Shown: positions 1 to 6,917 of the stretch, one piece after another
Numbering within the stretch: the stretch's first letter is position 1
How the letters are laid out: every line of letters starts with the position of its first letter
Assembly (NCBI GenBank): GCA_947175375.1
Contig: CAMWMT010000139.1
Coordinates: 1 to 7,013 of the forward strand
DNA from: an uncultured Clostridiaceae bacterium
GTDB taxonomy: Bacteria > Bacillota > Clostridia > Lachnospirales > Lachnospiraceae
DNA: 7,013 nt
Reading direction: 5' to 3'
Position numbers and translations under genes: made by a program
The notes under the pieces: model-generated
What the model was told of the DNA's origin: nothing
Databases searched by the model: none
The model's input: the letters and a program-made list of their open reading frames with translations, nothing else

Positions 1-1346
1 TTTTTCTTCAACGCCTGAATCTTCTGATACTTCTTTGTATCATAATCCCAGCCGCCGCGCCACTCCTTTACATAGGGATAAAGTGTCTCCAGCTCTGCCT
101 CTCCCAGCAGGTACTGTATCGCTTTCATCTGTTCCTTTCCATAACGGGCAGTCAGCTCCTGTGCCAGCTTCATACGGAATTCTCCGGAGCCCGTGCTGAC
201 CAGCTCCCGGTACAGCATAGGATTCATATCCTTTGCCATGGCAAGCAGATGCTGATATTCCTCGGAAGACACCTTCGCGATCAGCTGCCGGACTACCTCC
301 GGATGATCCTTTACGACCCGCTTCACCGGACTTCCGTATTTACAGTTTTTCAGGCACCAGACCACATAGTCTTCCTTCGGCATGGGCAGATACTCCTCCA
401 GCGGCTCAATATGCTGGAAAAACCATGCCTGTCCACCGATATGCAGGCAGATATCCAGCACGGTCGCCCGTTTCTGTTCTGCGTCCATGGCGATGGCAAG
501 CCGTAAAAACGCCACACACTGTTGGGAATGCCCGATCGCCAGAAATGCCTCTCCCGCAAGCAACGTCATAAGGTAATCGGATGTCTGCCTTCCCTGCAGG
601 ATCCGGACGATCTCCTGCGGAAACGGCTGCTCCACAGAACCGGACTTCACAAAGGAGATGATTTTTTTCATATCTTCGTCAGAGGGCACGCTTCCCGTAA
701 ACAAATTTCCAATGCTGGCAATCTGGTTGGATTCCAGATACTGTATGGTCTTCTGAAGCGTGGACTGCTCCCGCTTATTCCCTGCAAACAGAGCTTTCAG
801 GCCTGCTGCTGCAGGCTTCTCCGGTTTCGCATAATACAGGGAGACTGCTGCCAGCAGAGACTTCGCATTGTCGCTTTTGTGATAACACAGCTCCATAGCA
901 TCCTGCAATACCTGCGGATTCTTCTGTTCGAGCCCGCCCGGGGCATCTTTGATACCATAGACATTCCAAGCGATTCCTTCCGCCCGAATCGCCGCTGCCT
1001 GCTCCCTGGTCAGATATTCCAGGATCGTGTTGACGTTTCTCCATCCATAGGCCACCAGTACATAGTAAGCAGTGGAGCCTCCAACAGCCACTGCAAAACG
1101 TACAAAACGCTCAAATTCTTCCTTTCGGTTCCGTTTCAGACAGTAATTTTTGTATTCCAGGCATTTATCCCTGGTCTCTTTACTGAGTCCGGAAAAATCC
1201 TGTGGCTCTGCTTCTGATAGCAGTTCCCTGGTTCCCTCCTGCTCTGCCAGATACTGCTCTGCCAGTTCACGGTTTTTATCGGTCAGTTCCAGAAGCCCGA
1301 TAATTTCCAGAAGCTTCTGGCGGCTGCGTTCTTCACTCAGGTTCAT
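1..1346 (-). CDS. Large helical protein of unknown function, third gene of VWA-SWIM operon (C-terminus off window)
   Basis: An uninterrupted frame of 448 codons runs from ATG at 1346 to the window edge with no stop, so the C-terminus is missing. The start is set by a purine-rich ribosome site (AAGGAAG) 8-9 nt upstream and by its position 23 bp after the SWIM gene. The visible protein is soluble-looking and almost wholly helical, beginning MNLSEERSRQKLLEII. Helical, HEAT-like or TPR-like segments seem to repeat across residues 80-420, but I see no catalytic motif, zinc site or signal peptide. A moderately hydrophobic stretch at residues 82-101 is probably a buried helix rather than a membrane segment. 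The gene is evidently co-transcribed with the VWA and SWIM genes, so a role in the same complex is likely. By analogy with E. coli, where the DUF4132 protein YehI is encoded near the yehL-Q genes, this could be the N-terminal half of a DUF4132-type protein. That is inference from context, not from a motif I can see. Confidence 0.85.
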   Translation of the reverse strand, partial: MNLSEERSRQKLLEIIGLLELTDKNRELAEQYLAEQEGTRELLSEAEPQDFSGLSKETRDKCLEYKNYCLKRNRKEEFERFVRFAVAVGGSTAYYVLVAYGWRNVNTILEYLTREQAAAIRAEGIAWNVYGIKDAPGGLEQKNPQVLQDAMELCYHKSDNAKSLLAAVSLYYAKPEKPAAAGLKALFAGNKREQSTLQKTIQYLESNQIASIGNLFTGSVPSDEDMKKIISFVKSGSVEQPFPQEIVRILQGRQTSDYLMTLLAGEAFLAIGHSQQCVAFLRLAIAMDAEQKRATVLDICLHIGGQAWFFQHIEPLEEYLPMPKEDYVVWCLKNCKYGSPVKRVVKDHPEVVRQLIAKVSSEEYQHLLAMAKDMNPMLYRELVSTGSGEFRMKLAQELTARYGKEQMKAIQYLLGEAELETLYPYVKEWRGGWDYDTKKYQKIQALKK

Positions 1347-1369
1347 GATCTTATCTTCCTTTCTGATTT

Positions 1370-3685
1370 TTATCTGTCTACAGTACGCTGCTTCTGCAAC
1401 GCCATATCACAGGAAAGTTTCTTCCTGCATGCCATAAGATATTTATAAAGCCGGATCTCAGCTTCCAGCACAGGTTCCAGGGAAAATTCCATCTGGTGTC
1501 GTTTTCTCTCCAGAAGCCCGCAGATACGCCCAAGCTCTGCTCCTGCACGGTGCAGACCAAGCCGTTCTCCGTCTTCTGACAATGCGGCCAACTGCCGCAG
1601 AGAATCTTCCTGAACAGAAGAGATCCCGCTGACAAACAAATCTGTCAACTGACGCATGGCCTCTCTTCGGTACTGCTCCATCGTATGGATCGTCTCCACG
1701 GACGGAAGCTTTCGTTTTTTTCGTTCTCCTTCTCCGTCTGAACCCACATCCCCCGGCATCGGGCAGTCATCCATGACCATTTCCGCGCCTTTCAGCAAAA
1801 ATTCAATGGGATACAGGCACATTCTTCCTTCTTCGTCCAGATACAGAGAGCCAAAACACACGATCGCTTCCTGCCCGCGTTTCCTCAGTCTCTGCTCCAG
1901 ACGTTCCAGCATCTGGATGACCAGACGCTCCTCTTTGGTATATCGCAAAGAAATAAAAAGGCTTCTTCCCTCCGAATCAAACAGGTTCCAGGAAAATCGC
2001 TGCTCCACTGTGTCAAAATCCGTTTCACCCCAACGAACTGCTCCTGCCAGGACAAGTTTCTCTCTCCTGCCCTCTGCCCGGTTCTGTGTCTCCTGATCGC
2101 TCTTTCCCTCTGTCCCGCCGAAATTTTGCAAGAGAAGCTGTTCATAATCCCATGCGATCATCTCCCGGACTCCTTCTGTCGCCAGAGTCCTGGAACCAAG
2201 CGGTTCTCCCTTACTGTCCTTACTCACAGACAGGCGTCCGCCGGACGCGGCTTTCGCATTCACCAGATCAAATTCCAGATACTGAAGCTGCTCCCTGTTG
2301 CAGTTCAGCCCCCACGGGGCAGGCGCATTTTCAGAAGCAGCAGGCGGCCTTCTTCGTACCCCTTCGTAAAACACAGGCCTTGCATCTGTCCATGTATACC
2401 ACCTTTTCTTCTCCGGCTCTAGAAAATAATAGATCTCTCCCTCATATCCGGTACTGCTGGAAAATGTTCTTCCACCCATTCCCAAAAGATGCAGTCTTCC
2501 CACCGGCTCATAGGTATCCCGAAAAGTTCCCGCAAGCGCACGGATCTTTTCCTGATTCTTCACACAGGAAAGCTCCTGCGCCCGCTGACCAATCCACAGA
2601 AGACGGCCCAGAAGCATCTCGCTGCGAAATACTGCTGACCTTGTGAAATACTGCTGATATTCTGATGCTGCTTCCCGAAGCCGGCTCTCCAGCGCAGGAA
2701 GACCCGCCCGGTGAGTGATGACCGCCAGACGTTCCAGACTGGCGGATATCTCCGGGGACTGCCTGGAAAGCCCGGTATACATCTGGTGAAGAACCGATTC
2801 AAGGACGCTCCTTCCAGCTCTTTTGACCTGTTCCTCATCCCATGTATTTTCCGCATCCTGAAACCCGGAGAGCTCCCTGAGGCTAATCCGTCCTTTCAGA
2901 ATCTGATATGCAAACACTGCCTGCGCCTTGTGAGCGCACAGTTCCTTACTGTGGCAGGTACAGTTGGAATATGTAAACGGCTCCAGAAGCTTAACCGTTG
3001 CCTTCTCCCATGGAAGCGTCACGGTCACGATCGAGCTTTCTTCTATCGGGGGAAGATCTCCTGCACTCATATGCGCCAGGAACTGCTCAAATTTCCTGCC
3101 CCTGCATGCCCGTTTCAATCGCTCGACCGGAATCTGCAGTATTTCCTCCAGCACATGCGAACCTGTCTGCTCTCCGTTTTGCGATATAGCTGCCCCGGTT
3201 TTGTTTTTCTCAGATACTTTCTCCGATATCTTTGCTGTGTCTTTTCTCCCGACTCCTGTCTCTCCTGCATTTGACCCAAAATCCGGTGGTCTGTTTTCTG
3301 TATCCCTGTCAGTCTTTTCTATATTTCCAGCAATCTTTTCCTGATTTCCTGTCCCACTCTTCTCTGCTTCCTGCTTTCCGCTTTCCGGAGCTTCCTCTCC
3401 CTCTCCGACGGCCTCCTGTTCCAGTCCTTGCTTCAGCCACAGAATTGCAGTCACGATATGTCTGCAGATACTCCTGGACGGACAGGAGCAGGTGCTCTCT
3501 CCCAGCGGCATCCGGATCACACAGATCTCCTCCTTCAGCCTCACCTCCGCTTCTTCCCCTTTCCAGTCCGAGGCCGGTGTCTCCTGTCCCAGATCCTTGT
3601 AAGCGCGCTTCACAGTTCCTTTATTACAAAGCCCTGTCAGATAATCATCATCCGCATGCTTCAGCATCTCCTTTAATGTATCCAT
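1370..3685 (-). CDS. Dual SWIM zinc-finger protein (YehQ-like)
   Basis: This is a 771-residue protein with two SWIM-type zinc motifs, CxCx5CxH. The first uses C66, C68, C74 and H76; the second uses C242, C244, C250 and H252. Each is followed by an amphipathic helix, as usual for SWIM domains. SWIM domains are known to bind zinc and are thought to mediate DNA or protein contacts. Residues about 87-180 between them form a low-complexity linker rich in E, K, G, N and T, probably disordered. Residues about 270-770 are mixed helical sequence with no enzymatic signature that I recognise; there are no SNF2 helicase motifs, which often accompany SWIM in other proteins. The start ATG at 3685 is preceded by AGGGGG about 9 nt upstream. 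The gene lies 23 bp after the VWA gene and 23 bp before the next. A VWA gene followed by a SWIM gene matches E. coli yehP-yehQ. The SWIM call is firm; the biochemical role is unknown. Confidence 0.93.
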   Translation of the reverse strand: MDTLKEMLKHADDDYLTGLCNKGTVKRAYKDLGQETPASDWKGEEAEVRLKEEICVIRMPLGESTCSCPSRSICRHIVTAILWLKQGLEQEAVGEGEEAPESGKQEAEKSGTGNQEKIAGNIEKTDRDTENRPPDFGSNAGETGVGRKDTAKISEKVSEKNKTGAAISQNGEQTGSHVLEEILQIPVERLKRACRGRKFEQFLAHMSAGDLPPIEESSIVTVTLPWEKATVKLLEPFTYSNCTCHSKELCAHKAQAVFAYQILKGRISLRELSGFQDAENTWDEEQVKRAGRSVLESVLHQMYTGLSRQSPEISASLERLAVITHRAGLPALESRLREAASEYQQYFTRSAVFRSEMLLGRLLWIGQRAQELSCVKNQEKIRALAGTFRDTYEPVGRLHLLGMGGRTFSSSTGYEGEIYYFLEPEKKRWYTWTDARPVFYEGVRRRPPAASENAPAPWGLNCNREQLQYLEFDLVNAKAASGGRLSVSKDSKGEPLGSRTLATEGVREMIAWDYEQLLLQNFGGTEGKSDQETQNRAEGRREKLVLAGAVRWGETDFDTVEQRFSWNLFDSEGRSLFISLRYTKEERLVIQMLERLEQRLRKRGQEAIVCFGSLYLDEEGRMCLYPIEFLLKGAEMVMDDCPMPGDVGSDGEGERKKRKLPSVETIHTMEQYRREAMRQLTDLFVSGISSVQEDSLRQLAALSEDGERLGLHRAGAELGRICGLLERKRHQMEFSLEPVLEAEIRLYKYLMACRKKLSCDMALQKQRTVDR

Positions 3686-3708
3686 ATCCGAATTCCCCCT
3701 GACCGCTC

Positions 3709-4842
3709 TTACCCATTCATAATCTTTCCCATAAAATCCCCCAGTGCTTCCGGCGTCATGGCACCCACGTGAGCGCCCAGATCCGCAAGCTTCTGTGCCG
3801 TATGCCTGTCGTAGACCGGATTTGCCTCCATGTCCAGCGCCGTCAGGCAGATTAACTTTGCACCGCTCTCAATAATTCCTCGGCTCACTCCCAGAAGTGC
3901 TGACACACTGCCGCCTTCACACAAATCAGACACTAGAACGACCATGGTCCGGTGCGGATTGTCGATCAGCGTCTCACAATACTGCAATGCTCCTGTGATA
4001 AAGGTCCCGCCTCCAAGCTGGATGCTCATCAGGGTTGCCACCGGGTCCTCCAGATGACTGCTCAGGTCCACCACCTGCGTATCAAAGATCACCAGTTTCG
4101 TATCCAGCATGGGCAGCTTTGCGAAGATTCCCGCCATCACGGCACTGTGGATAACCGAGTCCAGCATGGAACCGCTCTCATCCACTGCGATCACCACCCG
4201 CCACTGACTGTACTTCCTGGTCCTCCCGTTAAAATATACCTGTTCCAGCATCAGCCTTCCATTTTCCTGATCGTAATGCTTCAGGTTCCTCCGGATCGTT
4301 TTCTGAATGTCCAGGTTTCGAATGGACCGGACCGGGCTGCTGGAATTGCGATCAATCTTTCCAAGCAGGGACTTTCTGAGATCCTGGTTCAATTTCTTCG
4401 CGATCTCTTCCGCCACCTGCTTTACGATCCGGCGCGCCGTATCCAGCACTTCCCCCTTCATCAGATGCTTCAGCTGCAGGATCGTCTTTAACAGCTCCTG
4501 ATTCGGCTCCAGCTTCTCCAGGACCTCTTTATCCGTCAAAAGCTCCGTCATCCCATAATGATCTAGCGCATGACGTTGCAGGATCTCCACCGTCTCCTTC
4601 GGAAACAATTTCCGAATGCGCGTGATCCATGTAGCCGCTGTCAGGCGGCTCGCCTCTGTTCCGCCCTGCCTGCGCACATCTTCTCCCTGCTCCCTGTTAT
4701 ATAAAAAGTCCAGCGCTTCCTCCAGATCCATGCAGGTGATCCCGTTCTCCAGAGACGCGCCGTCTCCAAAGCCGATCTGATTTTTCGAATAACTCCCGAG
4801 TACCAGACGCCATCTGTTCAACTGTCCCGTATTTCCACTCAT
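3709..4842 (-). CDS. VWA-domain protein with intact MIDAS site (YehP/CoxE-like)
   Basis: This 377-residue protein carries a C-terminal von Willebrand factor A domain (about residues 213-375). The metal-ion-dependent adhesion site appears complete: DESGS at 221-225 (D221, S223, S225), a threonine in GGGTF (T280) and an aspartate in VLVSD (D306). The domain should therefore bind Mg2+ or Mn2+ and a partner protein. Residues 1-210 are charged and helical, with basic patches at 135-190, and I recognise no domain there. There is no signal peptide or membrane segment, so the protein is cytosolic. The length is close to that of E. coli YehP, and VWA proteins of this class usually work with a MoxR-type AAA+ ATPase. 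No such gene lies upstream here. The ATG at 4842 is the only start in its frame after an upstream stop; AGGAGG lies 12 nt upstream, slightly far. It is the first gene of the cassette and is followed after 23 bp by the SWIM gene. Confidence 0.93.
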   Translation of the reverse strand: MSGNTGQLNRWRLVLGSYSKNQIGFGDGASLENGITCMDLEEALDFLYNREQGEDVRRQGGTEASRLTAATWITRIRKLFPKETVEILQRHALDHYGMTELLTDKEVLEKLEPNQELLKTILQLKHLMKGEVLDTARRIVKQVAEEIAKKLNQDLRKSLLGKIDRNSSSPVRSIRNLDIQKTIRRNLKHYDQENGRLMLEQVYFNGRTRKYSQWRVVIAVDESGSMLDSVIHSAVMAGIFAKLPMLDTKLVIFDTQVVDLSSHLEDPVATLMSIQLGGGTFITGALQYCETLIDNPHRTMVVLVSDLCEGGSVSALLGVSRGIIESGAKLICLTALDMEANPVYDRHTAQKLADLGAHVGAMTPEALGDFMGKIMNG

Positions 4843-4938
4843 ATCCGGCTGTTTCCTCCTGCCTGCTGCCTTTAGATACTGTTCAACGCGTTCTCTTCCT
4901 TCGTCTCGTCTTCATAACCGAAACACTCTTCGCCTCCT

Positions 4939-4983
4939 ATTTTACCACCACTTCCCATAAAATGAAACGGGTTTTTATGAAAC
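4939..4983 (-). promoter_or_regulatory. Candidate extended -10 promoter with GTTTCAT direct repeat, for the VWA-SWIM operon
   Basis: On the minus strand TAAAAT (4944-4939) matches five of six bases of TATAAT and is preceded by TGG, giving an extended -10 element. The hexamer 17 nt upstream is TTTCAT, a poor -35 box. That hexamer lies within one of two perfect GTTTCAT copies (4968-4962 and 4983-4977), set 15 bp apart. An extended -10 with a weak -35 and a direct repeat overlapping it is what an activator-dependent promoter would look like. Transcription would begin near 4932, leaving a leader of about 90 nt before the VWA ATG. This is a pattern call only; no regulator is visible in the window. 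Confidence 0.35.
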
Positions 4984-4990
4984 TGTAAAG

Positions 4991-5056
4991 GGGTGCTGCA
5001 AAATGCTTCTTGTCCGTGTGTTCAGCACTCGTACAGGATTACATTTCACAACACCC
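4991..5056 (-). repeat. 66-nt imperfect hairpin between bglA and the VWA operon
   Basis: Arms 4991-5005 and 5042-5056 pair over 15 positions, and inner arms 5009-5020 and 5026-5037 pair over 12, closing on a 5-nt loop (5021-5025). A small asymmetric internal loop separates the two stems. In minus-strand RNA the outer stem is unbroken because its three non-Watson-Crick positions (4996/5051, 4999/5048, 5000/5047) become G-U pairs; on the plus strand they are C-A clashes. One inner position (5010/5036) favours the plus strand instead. The hairpin begins about 75 nt after the bglA stop. The sequence after it has only short T runs, so it is at best a weak intrinsic terminator. It could also be a processed 3' end, a leader RNA or a small dispersed palindromic repeat. 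Confidence 0.6.
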
Positions 5057-5131
5057 TCTTCGTGTTACTCATTGATATTCTTCATATCAGCCAGAGTTTT
5101 AGGAACTGTTCATAAATAAATCTTTACGTTT

Positions 5132-6601
5132 TTAATCCAGATCTTCCCCATTACTCTCAATGACTTTCTTATACCAGAAGAAGGAATCCTTCCGGCTTCT
5201 GGAGAAATCGCCCGTACCATCATCGTGGCGGTCAACATAGATAAAGCCGTAACGCTTCGCATACTGGCCTGTCCCTGCGGAAACCAGGTCAATGGGACCC
5301 CATGTGGTATAACCGATCAGCGGTACTCCATCCTCGATCGCATCTCCCATGCAGCGGATATGCTCACGGAAATAATCGATACGATAACTGTCATGGATCG
5401 AACCATCTTCTTCCACCTTGTCGAAAGCGCCAAAACCATTTTCCACGACCATCAGAGGCGTATGCGGATAACGGTCATGAAGCACATTCAGGGTATAGCG
5501 AAGTCCGAGCGGATCGATCTGCCAGCCCCAGTCGGATGCCTTCAGATATGGATTCTTTGCACCAACAGACATATTTCCTGCGGTCTTCTCCGCATTTTCA
5601 TCTGTCGTCACACAGTTGGTCATATAATAGGAGAAGGTGTAGAAATCTACCACTCCGTTCTTAATCGTCTCCTTGTCCTCTTCTGTAATAAAGGAAGTAT
5701 CAATGCCATGATCCTTAAAATATTTAAGGGCAAAGCTTGGATATTCACCGCGGATCTGCACATCTCCGCAGATATTGTTCTTGAAGTTATCCTCTGTATA
5801 GCAGGTAAAGATATCCTTCGGATTCGGAGTCAGCGGATAGAGAGTTACATGAGCGATCATGTTGCCGATCATAAAGTCCGGATTAATCTCATGGCCCTTC
5901 TGTACCGTGATAGCGCTTGCTACAAACTCATTATGAAGCGCTTCAAACATAGCCTGCGGATCTCCCTTCAGGTCACTCAGCTTAATGGGCTCCGTAGCCT
6001 TGATATCCTCATCATCCATAAGGCCAAGTCCATACAGATTGCCGATACCGCCCTCACCCATGCAGGGGATATTGATCTCATTAAAGGTCAGCCAGTATTT
6101 TACCTTATCCTTATACCGCTCAAAACAGGTAACCGCATATTTTACAAACAGGTCAATAGTTTTCCTGTTAGCAAAACCATGATACTTGGTTACGATATTC
6201 CACGGAATCTCATAATGGCACAGCGTGACCAGCGGCTCGATCCCATGTTTTTTGCACTCATCAAAAACATCATCATAGAACTTCAGTCCTGCCTCATTGG
6301 GCGTCTCATCGTCTCCATTCGGAAAGATCCGTCCCCAGTTGATGGACAGCCGGAAGCACTTGAAGCCCATCTCGCCAAACAGTGCGATATCTTCTTTGTA
6401 GTGATGATAGAAGTCGATCGCCTCATGACTAGGATAAAACGCGTTGGGATCAGACACCGGAAGGAAAGTTCGCGGCGTATTCACATCGCCCCCTAAAAGC
6501 ATATCCGGCACGGATAATCCTTTTCCGTCCTCCAGGTATGCACCTTCATACTGATTGGCAGCAACTGCACCGCCCCATAAGAAATTTTTCGGAAATGCCA
6601 T
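5132..6601 (-). CDS. bglA: 6-phospho-beta-glucosidase, glycoside hydrolase family 1
   Basis: This complete 489-residue GH1 enzyme should hydrolyse 6-phospho-beta-glucosides, such as phosphorylated cellobiose, arbutin or salicin, after PTS uptake, releasing glucose-6-phosphate in the cytosol. It opens with the family's N-terminal signature (FLWGGAVAANQYEGA, residues 7-21). The acid/base is E175 in TFNEIN and the nucleophile is E387 in VVENGFG, so both catalytic glutamates of this retaining family are present. The C-terminal SAGTGQYAKRYGFIYVD (441-457) supplies S441, K449 and Y451, the residues that hold the substrate's 6-phosphate and separate these enzymes from plain beta-glucosidases. The length is normal and there is no signal peptide. 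ATG at 6601 is fixed by AGGAGGT six bases upstream. No PTS permease or BglG-type antiterminator gene is in view, and the short leader leaves no room for a RAT/terminator switch. Exact substrate preference (glucoside or galactoside) is inferred; the C-terminal sequence resembles E. coli BglA/AscB. Confidence 0.96.
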   Translation of the reverse strand: MAFPKNFLWGGAVAANQYEGAYLEDGKGLSVPDMLLGGDVNTPRTFLPVSDPNAFYPSHEAIDFYHHYKEDIALFGEMGFKCFRLSINWGRIFPNGDDETPNEAGLKFYDDVFDECKKHGIEPLVTLCHYEIPWNIVTKYHGFANRKTIDLFVKYAVTCFERYKDKVKYWLTFNEINIPCMGEGGIGNLYGLGLMDDEDIKATEPIKLSDLKGDPQAMFEALHNEFVASAITVQKGHEINPDFMIGNMIAHVTLYPLTPNPKDIFTCYTEDNFKNNICGDVQIRGEYPSFALKYFKDHGIDTSFITEEDKETIKNGVVDFYTFSYYMTNCVTTDENAEKTAGNMSVGAKNPYLKASDWGWQIDPLGLRYTLNVLHDRYPHTPLMVVENGFGAFDKVEEDGSIHDSYRIDYFREHIRCMGDAIEDGVPLIGYTTWGPIDLVSAGTGQYAKRYGFIYVDRHDDGTGDFSRSRKDSFFWYKKVIESNGEDLD

Positions 6602-6607
6602 AATGTT

Positions 6608-6663
6608 ACCTCCTGATTTTACTTGTTAAGTATCATTATACTAAAATATATGGAAAATATAAA
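6608..6663 (-). promoter_or_regulatory. Sigma-A-type promoter and ribosome site of bglA
   Basis: Reading the minus strand, TTTATA (6663-6658; four of six matches to TTGACA) is followed after exactly 17 bp by a perfect TATAAT (6640-6635). Transcription would start near 6628. A full AGGAGGT (6614-6608) then lies six bases before the bglA ATG. The leader is only about 27 nt, so no riboswitch or antiterminator fits. I see no clear operator: the surrounding sequence is simply AT-rich. Confidence 0.75.
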
Positions 6664-6716
6664 CAGAAAAATGTAAATTATCCGAAAACAATCTCAACTT
6701 ATTTCCATGCAACACC

Positions 6717-6895
6717 CGGTTCCCGGGGGACGCCCTGCGAATATCAACAGCGCTGTGTGGATTGGAGCGGACAGCCCTGCGGGAGCCGTGTGAACCAGAC
6801 GGACATTCGTGTCCGGCTGGGGCATACGGCTCCTGCAGGGCTGTCCGATACATTCCATACAAGCGTTGATATCGCAGGGCGTCCCCCGGGAACCG
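6717..6895 (+). repeat. 179-bp nested near-palindrome, possible structured RNA or MITE/ERIC-like element
   Basis: Almost the whole element folds into one rod. The outer arms 6717-6748 and 6865-6895 are perfectly complementary over 31 pairs with one bulged A near 6740. A looser segment follows (6754-6768 with 6847-6861). The middle arms 6769-6792 and 6823-6846 pair over 24 positions. The tip is CCAG/CTGG (6795-6798/6817-6820) plus CGGACA/TGTCCG (6800-6805/6810-6815) capped by a TTCG loop (6806-6809). Plus-strand RNA is slightly favoured: the three non-Watson-Crick contacts 6757/6858, 6781/6834 and 6790/6825 are G-U there but C-A on the minus strand, and TTCG is a classic stable loop only on that strand. 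Alternatively it is a DNA repeat, or a 3' stabilising hairpin of the minus-strand gene that ends 22 nt away. No T tract follows either end, so it is not a standard intrinsic terminator. I do not recognise the family. Confidence 0.85.
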
Positions 6896-6917
6896 ACGGC
6901 AACCTCCCCTTTCGCAT

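Noticed and set aside
3709..4491. Plus-strand open frames opposite the VWA gene (for example 3952-4491)
   Set aside because: They are antisense to a gene with an intact MIDAS motif and ribosome site, and have no start signals of their own.
4872..4958. A 28-codon minus-strand frame just before the VWA gene, ending DETKEENALNSI
   Set aside because: The composition looks protein-like and it could be the relic tail of a lost upstream gene. However, its ATG has no ribosome site and lies upstream of the expected transcription start, so I do not call it.
5081..5097. Small TGATAT/ATATCA hairpin downstream of bglA as a terminator
   Set aside because: Only six AT-rich pairs and no following T run, so it is too weak to terminate transcription.
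5225..6496. A 423-codon plus-strand open frame antisense to the glucosidase gene
   Set aside because: It lies wholly inside bglA, which has full catalytic motifs, a promoter and a ribosome site. Its product has no recognisable domain and an unusual composition, so it is a shadow of bglA codon use.
6683..6690. CGAAAACA resembling half of a CcpA cre site upstream of the bglA promoter
   Set aside because: The other half does not match the cre consensus, and an eight-base match in AT-rich DNA is not meaningful alone.
6717..6895. Retron msr-msd or CRISPR interpretation of the palindrome
   Set aside because: There is no reverse transcriptase gene, no repeated spacer-repeat units and no cas gene in the window.
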